Assembly (NCBI GenBank): GCA_900543275.1
Contig: UQQL01000001.1
Location: forward strand, 124,001 to 188,000
Direction: 5' to 3'
Source of the DNA: an uncultured Collinsella sp.
GTDB taxonomy: Bacteria > Actinomycetota > Coriobacteriia > Coriobacteriales > Coriobacteriaceae
Length of the DNA stretch: 64,000 nucleotides
Shown here: positions 1 through 10,015 of the stretch, in pieces
Numbering within the stretch: position 1 is the stretch's first letter
How the letters are laid out: every line of letters begins with the position of its first letter
The notes under the pieces: model-generated
The model's database searches: none
Told to the model about the DNA's origin: nothing
Seen by the model: only the letters and a program-made list of their open reading frames with translations
Position numbers and translations under genes: made by a program

Positions 1-2
1 GC

Positions 3-1379
<1,377 letters not shown>

Positions 1380-1408
1380 CCCATTCCCCTTACCCATTCT
1401 CTTGAGGA

Positions 1409-1439
1409 ACGGAGTCGTGGCAACACGGCTCCGTTTTTT
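1409..1439 (+). terminator. Rho-independent terminator of glgP
   Basis: Stem ACGGAGTCGTG / CACGGCTCCGT (one G-U pair) with a GCAA tetraloop, followed by six T residues; about 30 bases after the phosphorylase stop codon. Confidence 0.9.
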
Positions 1440-1478
1440 GTGCCCGCGTATTGCCCGTGGCCCGCCTCGACCAAACAA

Positions 1479-1695
1479 TCTCGATCTATAACAACTACTC
1501 AACCAAAACGGTCCCAGCTGTTACAGATTGAGACATACCGGCCCCTCCCCTTGGGTTTATCTCAATCTGTAACATCTAGCAGGTGAAATTCGCCTTTGGT
1601 GTTACAGATTTAGATGAAATGGTTAGCTCAGCGGAACCGTCTCGATCTGTAACATCTAACGTCCGAAATCGGCCCTATCCGTTACAGATCGAGAC
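1479..1695. repeat. Array of three inverted-repeat units, period about 40 bp, 25-nt loops
   Basis: Six 15-bp half-repeats alternate in orientation: TCTCGATCTATAACA at 1479, reverse copy at 1519, forward at 1559, reverse at 1600, forward at 1639, reverse ending at 1695. Each forward/reverse pair encloses exactly 25 variable nucleotides (1494-1518, 1575-1599, 1655-1679), and the gaps between pairs are also 23-25 nt. The same arms recur at 44396-44533. No coding gene lies here; this array fills most of the gap between glgP and the ABC operon. Confidence 0.9.
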
Positions 1696-1727
1696 AAACG
1701 ACCGGTCAGACAGTCCCAACACAAAGA

Positions 1728-1766
1728 AAGGCTCCCCTCTCGCCCAGTGGACGGGAGGGGAGCCTT
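1728..1766 (-). terminator. Terminator of the sugar ABC operon
   Basis: Inverted repeat AAGGCTCCCCTC / GAGGGGAGCCTT with a T-rich tract on the minus-strand transcript. It lies about 70 bases downstream of the ATPase gene stop. Confidence 0.8.
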
Positions 1767-1834
1767 ATATGTGACCGCGGCAAAAGGATGGCAATACCGC
1801 AGTCGCCCAAAGGAAGGGCCTGGTTGCACCGGGC

Positions 1835-3034
1835 CTAGATAAGGTTCTTGCCAGAGACCTTATCGAAGAGGTGGGTCGCGTTCTTCTCAAACTTGAACCA
1901 GATGGGGTCGCCCGCCTTGAGCGCACCCTTGGCCTCGAGGTCGACAACGGGAATGATCAGGACGAACTGGCCATCGGGAGCGGTCACGTGGACATGCTCG
2001 GTCGAACCCATGAGCTCGGTCACCTCGACGGTACCCTGGAGCGCGCCCTCCTCGTCCTTGTCGGCAAGCAGAATCTGCTCGGGACGCACGCCGGCCGTGA
2101 TCTCCTTCACGTCGCCGCCGTCCCAGTTGAGAGCAAGCTGAGCGCAGGTCTCGGGGGCGAGCGCCACGTTCATATCCTCGGTCTTGACGGTAAAGCCGTT
2201 GCCCGAGCGCACCAGCTGGGCATCGAAGAAGTTCATCTGCGGCACGCCGATAAAGCCGGCGACGAAGATGTTCGCGGGATGGTTGAAGACCTCCTGCGGG
2301 GTGGCGATCTGCTGGACGACGCCGTCCTTCATGACCACGATACGGTCACCGAGGGTCATGGCCTCGGTCTGGTCATGAGTGACGTAGATGAACGTGCCCT
2401 TGATCTCGTGGCGCAGCTTGATGAGCTCGGCACGCATCTGGTTACGCAGCTTGGCGTCCAGGTTGGACAGCGGCTCGTCCATCAGGAAGACCTTAGGATC
2501 ACGCACGATGGCGCGGCCGATGGCGACGCGCTGACGCTGACCGCCGGAGAGCGCCTTAGGCTTACGGTCGAGGTACTCGGTAATACCCAGGATCTCGGCA
2601 GCGGAGCGAACCTTACGGTCGATCTCGTCCTTGGGGACCTTCTTGAGCTCGAGCGTAAACGCCATGTTCTCGTACACCGTCATATTGGGGTACAGAGCAT
2701 AGCTCTGGAACACCATGGCGATGTCGCGGTCCTTGGGAGCGACGTCGTTGACGCGCTTGCCATCGATGAGCACATCGCCCGAGGTGATGTCCTCCAGGCC
2801 GGCGACCATGCGCATCGTCGTGGACTTACCACAGCCAGAAGGGCCAACGAGGACGATAAACTCCTGGTCATGCACGGTGAGGTTAAAGTCCTCCACCGCG
2901 AGCACGCCGTCCTCGGTAACCTTGAGGTTGTGCTTCTTCTCCTCGGTCTTCTTCTTTTTGCCAAAGAAGCCCTTCTTTTTGGACTCGTTGTTGGGATACA
3001 CCTTCTGAACATGTTTGAGAACGATCTCGGCCAT
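1835..3034 (-). CDS. Sugar ABC transporter ATP-binding protein, MsmK/UgpC/MalK family
   Basis: Energises import of a di- or oligosaccharide with the two permeases and lipoprotein encoded just upstream. Walker A GPSGCGKST, ABC signature LSGGQRQRVA, Walker B VFLMDEPLSNLD and H-loop THD are all intact. A C-terminal TOBE-type regulatory region follows. It is 399 residues, slightly longer than typical MalK/MsmK (about 370) because of a lysine-rich insert at about residues 15-40, between the first strand and the Walker A region. It is last in the operon, 68 bases after the permease gene. Substrate is not provable from sequence; the neighbouring phosphorylase favours malto-oligosaccharides. Confidence 0.93.
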   Translation of the reverse strand: MAEIVLKHVQKVYPNNESKKKGFFGKKKKTEEKKHNLKVTEDGVLAVEDFNLTVHDQEFIVLVGPSGCGKSTTMRMVAGLEDITSGDVLIDGKRVNDVAPKDRDIAMVFQSYALYPNMTVYENMAFTLELKKVPKDEIDRKVRSAAEILGITEYLDRKPKALSGGQRQRVAIGRAIVRDPKVFLMDEPLSNLDAKLRNQMRAELIKLRHEIKGTFIYVTHDQTEAMTLGDRIVVMKDGVVQQIATPQEVFNHPANIFVAGFIGVPQMNFFDAQLVRSGNGFTVKTEDMNVALAPETCAQLALNWDGGDVKEITAGVRPEQILLADKDEEGALQGTVEVTELMGSTEHVHVTAPDGQFVLIIPVVDLEAKGALKAGDPIWFKFEKNATHLFDKVSGKNLI

Positions 3035-3102
3035 GTCTCTACCTTTCGATACGCGGCGCCACGCTGAGGGGCGCCGCAGAAACTTGCAAAACAGTTACGG
3101 CA

Positions 3103-3942
3103 TCAGCCCTTGACGGCACCTGCCACCACACCGTCGATGATGTACTTCTGGCAGAAGATGTACATGATGACGATGGGGACAACGACCATCATGATGCAGG
3201 CCATCATGGGGCCGAGCTCGACGTGGCCATAGCCGCCACGGAAGTACTGGATCAAGATAGGAATGGTCTTGTACTTGGTGGAGTCGAGCGTAAGGTAGGG
3301 CAGCAGGTAGTCGTTCCAGACCCACATGGTCTCAAGGATGCCGACCGAAAGATAGGTGGGCTTCATGATGGGAAGGACGATCTTAAAGAACACCTGAACC
3401 GGGTTGCAGCCGTCAATCATGGCCGCCTCCTCGATCTCGAGCGGGATGTTCTTTACAAAGCCGGCGAACATAAAGACCGCGAGGCCCGCGCCAAAACCCA
3501 GATAGATAAAGCAGATGTTGAACGGCGTGTTGAAGCCGATGCGGTCCGCCAAATTGGACAGCGTGAACATCAGCATCTGGAACGGCACGACCATCGAGAA
3601 CACGAACAGGTAATAGAAGAAGTTCGAGATCTTGTTATTGACGCGCACCACGTACCAGGCGCACATGGAGCAGCACACCAGAATCAGCACGACCGACGTG
3701 ACCGTGATGATGAGCGAATACATAAACGCCGAGGCAAAGCCCTGCTCGTTTAAGGCGTGCACATAGTTTGCAAAGCCGTTGAACGTCTCGGGCGTGAGCA
3801 GATCGAACGCCGTGGTGGTGCTGATTGCGGTCCCCTTCTTAAAGGAATTGAGCGCAATCATGAACACGGGGTAGATCCACGCAAGCGACAGAATCGTAAA
3901 GAAAATCGAGAGCGCGCGGTTGATAGCCTTATCGCGTTTCAT
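3103..3942 (-). CDS. Sugar ABC transporter permease, MalG/MsmG type
   Basis: Inner-membrane permease of a carbohydrate ABC importer (279 residues, normal for the family) with about six hydrophobic segments. The EAA cytoplasmic loop that contacts the ATPase is visible as EIEEAAMIDGCNPVQVFFKIVLP. Its start codon overlaps the stop of the preceding permease gene by one base (TAATG), so the two are translationally coupled and probably form a heterodimeric pore. The C-terminus GAVKG is typical of MalG-like subunits. Confidence 0.93.
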   Translation of the reverse strand: MKRDKAINRALSIFFTILSLAWIYPVFMIALNSFKKGTAISTTTAFDLLTPETFNGFANYVHALNEQGFASAFMYSLIITVTSVVLILVCCSMCAWYVVRVNNKISNFFYYLFVFSMVVPFQMLMFTLSNLADRIGFNTPFNICFIYLGFGAGLAVFMFAGFVKNIPLEIEEAAMIDGCNPVQVFFKIVLPIMKPTYLSVGILETMWVWNDYLLPYLTLDSTKYKTIPILIQYFRGGYGHVELGPMMACIMMVVVPIVIMYIFCQKYIIDGVVAGAVKG

Positions 3943-4796
3943 TACTGCTGCACCTCCTTGGACCTCGTGGCCTTAAGCTGGATCATGGAAATAGCGACAA
4001 CCAGGATGCAGAAGATGACTGCCTTGGCCTGGCCAATGCCCTGCCATGCGATGCCGGCGCGCGAATAGAACGTGTTGTAGATGTTCAGGGCGAGCATCTC
4101 GGTGGAGTGCGCCGGGGCGCCACCGGTAAGGGCGAGGTTCTGGTCGAACAGCTTAAAGCCGTTGGTGATGGACAGGAACAGGCAGATGGTGATCGTCGGC
4201 ATCAGGTTAGGGATCTTAACCTTCCAAAACGTCTGCCATGCCGTGGCGCCGTCGACCTTGGCGGCCTCGATGTAGTCGGACGGAATGGACTGCAGACCAG
4301 CGATGTAGATGATCATCATGTAGCCGACCTGCTGCCACAGGGTCAGGATGATAAGGCCCCAGAAGCCAGCGGCGGAGTTGAGGGCGATAAGCTGGGCACC
4401 CACGTTGGAGAGCAGGCAGTTGATCAGAATCTGCCAAATGTAGCCCAACACGATGCCGCCGATCAGGTTAGGCATAAAGAAGATCGTACGGAAGATGTTG
4501 GTGCCCTTGAGCGCCTTGCGGGTGAGCGCCTGCGCGATGGCCAGCGCGATCACGTTGATAAGCACCGTCGACAGGAAGGCAAACGCCACGGTAAAGAAGA
4601 ACGACGTGGAGAACTGCGGGTCGGTCAGTGCGCGCACGTAGTTCTCGATACCGACAAAGTGCGCGTTATTGATGGTAATAAACTGGCAGAACGAGAGATA
4701 GAAACCCTGGATAAAGGGAATCACGAACCCGATCATAAACGCCAGGCACGTGGGCAGCATAAAGAGCGGCCACCAGCGTTTGAGTGCTTTGCCCAT
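3942..4796 (-). CDS. Sugar ABC transporter permease, MalF/MsmF type
   Basis: Inner-membrane permease (284 residues) with an N-terminal hydrophobic segment and the coupling loop DYIEAAKVDGATAWQTFWKVKIP. It is the partner of the MalG-type subunit encoded immediately downstream. It follows the binding-protein gene after a short gap containing a strong hairpin. The ribosome binding site AAAGGACC lies just before ATG at 4796. Confidence 0.92.
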   Translation of the reverse strand: MGKALKRWWPLFMLPTCLAFMIGFVIPFIQGFYLSFCQFITINNAHFVGIENYVRALTDPQFSTSFFFTVAFAFLSTVLINVIALAIAQALTRKALKGTNIFRTIFFMPNLIGGIVLGYIWQILINCLLSNVGAQLIALNSAAGFWGLIILTLWQQVGYMMIIYIAGLQSIPSDYIEAAKVDGATAWQTFWKVKIPNLMPTITICLFLSITNGFKLFDQNLALTGGAPAHSTEMLALNIYNTFYSRAGIAWQGIGQAKAVIFCILVVAISMIQLKATRSKEVQQ

Positions 4797-4816
4797 AGAA
4801 GGGTCCTTTCAATATG

Positions 4817-4852
4817 CAGGGGGCGGGCAAACCAACGTCTGCCCGCCCCCTG
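4817..4852 (-). other. Intercistronic hairpin between binding protein and permease genes
   Basis: Perfect stem CAGGGGGCGGGCA / TGCCCGCCCCCTG with a 10-nt loop and no T-run. The position directly after a solute-binding-protein gene is typical of mRNA-stabilising or partial-termination hairpins that raise binding-protein levels over permease levels (inference). Confidence 0.75.
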
Positions 4853-4883
4853 TCGCTAATCAGATAGCTTGGGCAGCAACTGC

Positions 4884-6200
4884 TTACTCGGAAGCAGCCT
4901 TCTCGGTCTTCCAGCCATCGACGAAGGCGTTCTTGACGCCGTCCCACTTGGTGTTGTCGGCAGCATAAGCGATGAGAGCCTGCTTGAGGTTCTTCTTCCA
5001 CTCCTCAGAGGGGATGTAAACGAAGTCCCAAGCAACGGTCTTCTTGCCGTCCTTGGCCATGGCAACGGCCTGCTGCGAGAAGACGTTGGTGGTCTCCTTA
5101 GCGCTCTTGAACGGGGCGGTCAGACCCATCTTGTCAGCGATGATGCTGGTGGCGGTGTCAGAAGTGACGCACCAATACATGAAGTCCTCGGTGGCCTTCT
5201 GGGCATCCTCGGAAGCCTGGGAGCTGACGCACCAGTAGTTCTCGCCGCCGGAGCACAGGCCCTGGTTCTCCTCGCCGTCGACGCCGATGTAGATCGGCAG
5301 CATGCCGAGCTGGTCGTCGGTCATACCGGCCTTGGTGAGGTCGGCGTAGGCCCAAGAGCCGTTCTGGTAGAAGACGGCCTTGCCGGTTGCGAACTCGTTG
5401 GTGGCGTCGTCACCGGTCTTGGAGGCGAGCTGCGAAGGATCGCAGGTGGAGTCGGTGATGTACAGGTCGAAGATCTGCTTAAAGTTGTCGAGATACTCGC
5501 CCTTGATCTCGTCGTCCTCCTGGTTGTGCTCCTTCTCGAACTCGTAGTAGAGCGGGAGGTTGGCGAGGTGGGTGGTGTAGCGCCAGCTGGAGGAGTCATC
5601 CATGCCGGCGGAAGTGAAGGCACCGTCAACGCCGAGCTCGTCCTTGCGGGCCTGGATGTCATCGGCGCAAGCCTTCAGCTTGTCGAAGGAGTTGATGTCC
5701 TCGGCCTTGTAGCCGGCCTTCTCGAGGAGCTCCTTGTTGTAGATGATGCCGTAGCTCTCCTGAACCCAGTCGATACCCAGATCCTTGCCGTCGGACTGCA
5801 GCGCCAGGGAGTCGTCGATGAGCTCACCGCGGAGCTTGGTGTCGGAAAGATCGGCGCAGTAGTCCTTCCAGTTCTTAAGGCCGGTGGGGCCGTTGACCTG
5901 GAACAGCGTCGGAGCGGAGCTCTTGGACATCTCGGACTTGAGCTTCTCCTCGTAGGTGTTGGAGGCGGCGGTCACGATCTTGACCTCGACGCCCTTCTCC
6001 TTCTTGTACGCCTTGGCGATCTCCTTCCACTCCTTGTCGACCTCAGGCTTAAATTGGAGGAAGTAGACCTCGGCAGCGTCACCAGAAGCAGAGGAGCCGG
6101 AGCCGGCAGAACCACCACAGCCCACGAGACCCAGACCAAGAACCGCAGCCGCGGAGCCAGCGAAGCCCAGGAACTGCCTTCTGCTCATTTCGTTCTTCAT
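4884..6200 (-). CDS. Sugar ABC transporter solute-binding lipoprotein
   Basis: Extracytoplasmic binding protein (438 residues) of the SBP family 1 type. The N-terminus MKNEMSRRQFLGFAGS carries a twin-arginine-like SRRQFLG motif followed by a hydrophobic stretch and the lipobox LVGC, then a Ser/Gly/Ala linker, so it should be a lipid-anchored, possibly Tat-exported protein. The start at 6200 is chosen for its AAAGGGTGG ribosome binding site and lipoprotein signal; a longer frame to 6218 lacks support. It is first gene of the ABC operon. Likely ligand is a malto-oligosaccharide by context only. Confidence 0.92.
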   Translation of the reverse strand: MKNEMSRRQFLGFAGSAAAVLGLGLVGCGGSAGSGSSASGDAAEVYFLQFKPEVDKEWKEIAKAYKKEKGVEVKIVTAASNTYEEKLKSEMSKSSAPTLFQVNGPTGLKNWKDYCADLSDTKLRGELIDDSLALQSDGKDLGIDWVQESYGIIYNKELLEKAGYKAEDINSFDKLKACADDIQARKDELGVDGAFTSAGMDDSSSWRYTTHLANLPLYYEFEKEHNQEDDEIKGEYLDNFKQIFDLYITDSTCDPSQLASKTGDDATNEFATGKAVFYQNGSWAYADLTKAGMTDDQLGMLPIYIGVDGEENQGLCSGGENYWCVSSQASEDAQKATEDFMYWCVTSDTATSIIADKMGLTAPFKSAKETTNVFSQQAVAMAKDGKKTVAWDFVYIPSEEWKKNLKQALIAYAADNTKWDGVKNAFVDGWKTEKAASE

Positions 6201-6308
6201 TACAATCCACCCTTTCACACCGTGGCGGCACCCTTTGCCGCCGCCTTCGGAGATTGGCTCGGGGACTTTGCCCCTTTTGCTGATTTGTACAATACGCTAT
6301 TTGGCTAG

Positions 6309-6395
6309 TTGTTTGAACAAGTATTACTAGAGCGGTAGAAAAACTTCGGTGAACGGTAATTTCAACTTGATACTTGACAAGTTTTGTATAAACAA
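6309..6395. promoter_or_regulatory. Palindromic operator candidates upstream of the sugar ABC operon
   Basis: TTGTTTGAACAA (6309-6320) and TTGTATAAACAA (6384-6395) are inverted repeats in an AT-rich promoter region, with further ACTTG/CAAGT halves between them. Related TTGTTTAAAC motifs lie in front of the GntR gene and the PTS gene. Confidence 0.6.
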
Positions 6396-6412
6396 TTACT
6401 TGTTATCGAATG

Positions 6413-6470
6413 CAGAGAAAACGCCCGGTCAAGCCGATGCATCGTCGGTTTGACCGGGCGTTTTCTCTTT
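6413..6470. terminator. Bidirectional terminator between gntR and the ABC promoter
   Basis: Very strong stem AGAAAACGCCCGGTCAA paired with TTGACCGGGCGTTTTCT around a short loop, with A/T tails on both sides. It lies just downstream of the GntR gene stop on the minus strand and insulates it from the ABC operon. Confidence 0.88.
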
Positions 6471-6506
6471 GAGGACATGAGTCTCGTCAGGCTGCGAGCT
6501 AGCCGG

Positions 6507-7226
6507 CTATCGCTTGGAGTTAACGCGGTAGTGGAAGATCTCGGGGTGTGTGCGAGCGTGCGTCACCTCAAATAAGATGCCGTCCGAGGTGTACGACTGG
6601 CTCTCCATAACGGCGACGCAGTTGTACTTGCCAAGGTCCAAGTAGCTGCAGTCCTCATCGTTGGCAAGCTCGACGCTCACCGTACGGCGGCTCGCCATCA
6701 CTTTGACGCCACGCTTGTGCTCCAGATAGTCGTAGATAGAGCTTGCCGCAATCTCGGGGGTCAGGCCCTTGGCGATCGACTCCAAAAAGTAGCCGTGGTC
6801 CACCTGGCGCGCGCTGCCGTTGAGGCTTCGGACACGCACGACGCGAATCAGCTCCTCGCCCACCTTAAAGCCAAGGCGGCGCGACAGTTGCTCAGTGCAA
6901 ATCAAATGTTCAAAAGACTTGACCTCGGTCGATGCGACGGCATTGTTGCGTTTTGCGAACTCGCCAAACGACTCAACCTCTTCGAGTGCGCCCAGCATGT
7001 CGGTTTCGCCCTTAAGCCAAATAACGCGCACGCCCTTGCCGTGTATAGGCTGCACAAACATCTGGTCGGCCAGCATGCTCAAGGCGCGTCGAACGGTATT
7101 GCGCGTGCAGCCAAACTCCGCGGTCAGCTCGGCTTCGGTTGGCAGCATCTCCTGAAACGCATAGGTCCCGTTAATGATGCGCGAACGGATCTCGCGGTAG
7201 ATTCCTTCGTAAATCGCTTTTGGCAT
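6507..7226 (-). CDS. GntR family (HutC/TreR-like) transcriptional regulator
   Basis: 239 residues. The N-terminal winged helix is clear (YREIRSRIINGTYAFQEMLPTEAELTAEFGCTRNTVRRALSMLADQ), followed by a UTRA ligand domain ending VMESQSYTSDGILFEVTHARTHPE. This is the architecture of sugar- or sugar-phosphate-responsive repressors such as TreR. The start has an AGAGGTGAAG ribosome binding site. It is divergent from the maltose-type PTS-phosphatase gene, and TTGTTTAAAC motifs occur in its own promoter, in the PTS promoter and in the ABC promoter, so it probably controls all three (inference). Confidence 0.9.
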   Translation of the reverse strand: MPKAIYEGIYREIRSRIINGTYAFQEMLPTEAELTAEFGCTRNTVRRALSMLADQMFVQPIHGKGVRVIWLKGETDMLGALEEVESFGEFAKRNNAVASTEVKSFEHLICTEQLSRRLGFKVGEELIRVVRVRSLNGSARQVDHGYFLESIAKGLTPEIAASSIYDYLEHKRGVKVMASRRTVSVELANDEDCSYLDLGKYNCVAVMESQSYTSDGILFEVTHARTHPEIFHYRVNSKR

Positions 7227-7278
7227 AACTTCACCTCTAATGAATATGTATGGCTAGGCACGATAGCATTTCTTAAAG

Positions 7279-7412
7279 TTGTTTAAACCGATTATCGGTA
7301 AAGTACGGATTATTTACCGTCGACGGTTCCCCCGAAACCCAAATCGGACCGAATCAAAACCGTCAATGCGGCAAGCAGCCAGTCCTCTACAATGAGTTCA
7401 TTGTTTAAACGT
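7279..7412. promoter_or_regulatory. Divergent gntR/PTS promoter region with TTGTTTAAAC motifs
   Basis: TTGTTTAAACCG at 7279-7290 (gntR side) and TTGTTTAAACGT at 7401-7412 (PTS side) share a ten-base core with the operators at 6309 and 6384. The placement on both sides of a divergent regulator/target pair is what an autoregulated repressor would show. Confidence 0.55.
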
Positions 7413-7450
7413 TCTTGCTCGCACAGCATGTTGCATCCGGAAGGCATATT

Positions 7451-9901
7451 ATGCTGCAGAAAATCCAACGCTTTGGCGGGGCAATGTTCGCGCCCGCCAT
7501 GCTGTTTTCTATATCAGGCCTCATGGTCGGCATCTCCGCCCTCGCCACGACCGTAGACATCGTCGGTGACCTCGCCGTATACGGAACCCCTTGGTACGTT
7601 TTCTGGACCATCATCCAGCGCGGCTCGTGGACGGTCTTTAAACGTCTCCCGCTCCTTTTTGCCGTAGCGCTGCCTATCGGTCTTGCCCAAAAGCAACCGG
7701 CACGCTGCTGCCTCGAGGCACTCGTGGCCTATTTTGCCTATTGCTTCTTTTTGAGCGAGATCATTAAGCTGAGCGGAGACAACCTTGGGCTTAAGTACCC
7801 ATCATCTTTGACCCCCGCCAGCGGTATCACCGTCATCGACGGCATCAAGACGCTCGACACCGGCATTATCGGCCCGCTGGCGGTATCGGCAACCGTCGTC
7901 GCCATCCATGACCGCTTCTACGATGCCAAGGTTCCCGATTGGCTCGGCACCTTCTCGGGTTCCTCGCTGGTCTACCTCATCAGCTTTTTTGCCGTGTTTG
8001 CCCTTGCCGCCATCTCGGCCGCCATCGTGCCCTTCGCATACGCCGTAACCGAAACGCTGCGCCACGCACTTGCGGGCGTCGGCCCCTTCGGCGTGGGCAT
8101 CTTTGTGTTTTTGGAGCGAGCACTCGAGCCCATGGGGCTGCACCACCTGCTCTATATGCCCATCTATTACGACAATCTGGTCATTCACGACGGTATTTAC
8201 GCCACGTGGACCAACCTGCTCCCCATTCTCTCCCATAGCACGCGCCCTTTAAATGAACTTGCGCCCTGGGCAGGTTTTACCGCCACCGGCTGGGGCAAGC
8301 TCTTTGGCCTTCCCGCCATCGCGGCAGCATTCTATTTCACCGCCAAACCCGAACGCCGCGCCGGCCTTAAGGTCATCCTTTTGCCCGCCATCGTCGCCTC
8401 GGTGGTCTGCGGTGTCACCGAGCCGCTCGAGTTTCTCTTTATGTTCACCTATCCTGGACTCTTTTTGCTCTACGCCGTCCTATCCTCCTGCCTTGCCATG
8501 ACCATGAACTTCTTCGGTATCGTCGGCATCTTCTCGGGCGGTCTCATGGAAATGACGGCCTTCAACTTCATCCCACTCATGCGAATGCATGCCGGCTCCT
8601 ACCTTTTGGCGCTCGGTATCGGTCTTGCCTTTAGCCTCATCTTTTTTGTTAGTTTTCGAGCACTCATCTTGGTCTATGACCTTAAGACGCCGGGCCGCGA
8701 GGATCATGTCTCCAATCGCGCGGCAATCGATCGTTTAACGGGAAGCGGCTTTGCCAAAGAGCAATCTCCCAATGGCGAGGTCAGTATTCAATCCGATCAA
8801 GATCACGTCCTCGCTGAGCGGGTAATTCAGCTTTTAGGTGGCGTTGGCAATATCGTGGGCGCAACCAACTGCGCCACGCGCCTGCGCGTCGAGGTCGCAG
8901 ACCCTTCCATCGTTGCAGATAACGCGTCGTTTGTCGCGGTGGGCGCCAAGGGCCTCATCATTACGGGCAAGACCGCCCAGGTGATTATTGGCATCTCCGT
9001 TCCCCGCGTTAAAGAGCATTTTGACCAGATCATGGGCCTCGAGCCGGGATTTGTGCCCACCACCTCGGCCTCCCCTTCCGCCAGCGCAGCCCATAAGCGC
9101 GGCGATATCTGCTTCTTCGATATCGACGGAACACTCGCCTGGCAAGACCCTCGAGTGGCACAAGAGCTTCCCGAGAGCGAGCGAGACCTCTCCCCCTATC
9201 CCAATGAAGCGGTCTCGCAAGCCATCCGTGATTTTGTCGCCAAGGGCAATATGGCGTTTATCTGCACAGGGCGCACGCTGAGCTGCATCCATCCAAAGCT
9301 GCTCGAGCTGCCCTGGACCGGCATCGTCTGCCTCGCGGGTGGCTATGTCGAACTTGAGGGACACGTGATTCGCGATTTGGCGATGACGCCCGGCATGCTG
9401 CAGCGCCTTGCTCCCATTCTTGAGCAATCGGACGAAGTGATTCGTTTTGAGGGACTCAATGGCGTCGTTCGCATGAGTGCCGATGCGCCCGACGCCCCCG
9501 GATACGCCCGCACCGTGGGCGATGCAATTACGCAGCTGCAACATTACAGCGCCTACAAGATCTTAATGTCCACGTCGCTTGCCAACCGCATCGCTCAGGA
9601 TCAAGCGTTTGAGCCGCTGCTCTGCTTTAACGAGCTCGAGCTCGAAGTGACCGAGATTTCGCCTCGCGAATGCACCAAGCGCGAGGGTATCCAGTCCGTA
9701 CTCGACGCCCTCGATCCCAACCATGGAACGGTATATGGCATCGGTGATGCCAGCAATGACATCTCGCTGATGAACGCCGTCGACGTCGGCATCGCCATGG
9801 GCAATGCACCGGACTATCTCAAAAAGCGCGCGGACTACATCACCGACTCGGTCGACAAAGATGGCGTCGTCAAGGCGCTCGAGCACTTTGGACTGGTCTA
9901 A
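7451..9901 (+). CDS. Maltose/alpha-glucoside-type PTS EIICB fused to a Cof-type HAD phosphatase
   Basis: 816 residues in three parts. Residues 1-430 are a membrane EIIC closely resembling MalP/GlvC (start MLQKIQRFGGAMFAPAMLF; later GVTEPLEFLFMFTYPGLF). Residues about 455-540 are EIIB with the phospho-cysteine in NCATRLR. Residues about 560-816 are a HAD phosphatase with nucleophile motif DIDGT, TGRT, a lysine and the GIGDASNDISLM acidic motif, then VGIAMGNAPDYLKKRADYIT. The start at 7451 has a GGAAGG ribosome binding site. MalP-type EIICB normally ends after EIIB; the fused phosphatase is unusual and could dephosphorylate the imported sugar phosphate, for example maltose-6'-phosphate (inference). 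Confidence 0.92.
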   Translation: MLQKIQRFGGAMFAPAMLFSISGLMVGISALATTVDIVGDLAVYGTPWYVFWTIIQRGSWTVFKRLPLLFAVALPIGLAQKQPARCCLEALVAYFAYCFFLSEIIKLSGDNLGLKYPSSLTPASGITVIDGIKTLDTGIIGPLAVSATVVAIHDRFYDAKVPDWLGTFSGSSLVYLISFFAVFALAAISAAIVPFAYAVTETLRHALAGVGPFGVGIFVFLERALEPMGLHHLLYMPIYYDNLVIHDGIYATWTNLLPILSHSTRPLNELAPWAGFTATGWGKLFGLPAIAAAFYFTAKPERRAGLKVILLPAIVASVVCGVTEPLEFLFMFTYPGLFLLYAVLSSCLAMTMNFFGIVGIFSGGLMEMTAFNFIPLMRMHAGSYLLALGIGLAFSLIFFVSFRALILVYDLKTPGREDHVSNRAAIDRLTGSGFAKEQSPNGEVSIQSDQDHVLAERVIQLLGGVGNIVGATNCATRLRVEVADPSIVADNASFVAVGAKGLIITGKTAQVIIGISVPRVKEHFDQIMGLEPGFVPTTSASPSASAAHKRGDICFFDIDGTLAWQDPRVAQELPESERDLSPYPNEAVSQAIRDFVAKGNMAFICTGRTLSCIHPKLLELPWTGIVCLAGGYVELEGHVIRDLAMTPGMLQRLAPILEQSDEVIRFEGLNGVVRMSADAPDAPGYARTVGDAITQLQHYSAYKILMSTSLANRIAQDQAFEPLLCFNELELEVTEISPRECTKREGIQSVLDALDPNHGTVYGIGDASNDISLMNAVDVGIAMGNAPDYLKKRADYITDSVDKDGVVKALEHFGLV

Positions 9902-10015
9902 CTACGAAACTCGTCCGACATGCGCCGTTGCCTTAAATCCCCAAACCTGCCACGCAGGCAGGCACAATGTGGCAATATGTTGCCTGCACACTACATCGAT
10001 GCAACCTAAGAAAGA

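Noticed and set aside
1479..1695. CRISPR array
   Set aside because: Repeats are only 15 bp, alternate in orientation and pair into hairpins; there are three units and no cas genes. Listed as a novel repeat array instead.
4869..6308. 479-codon plus-strand ORF
   Set aside because: Mirror of the sugar-binding lipoprotein gene with repetitive Leu/Val/Gly translation.
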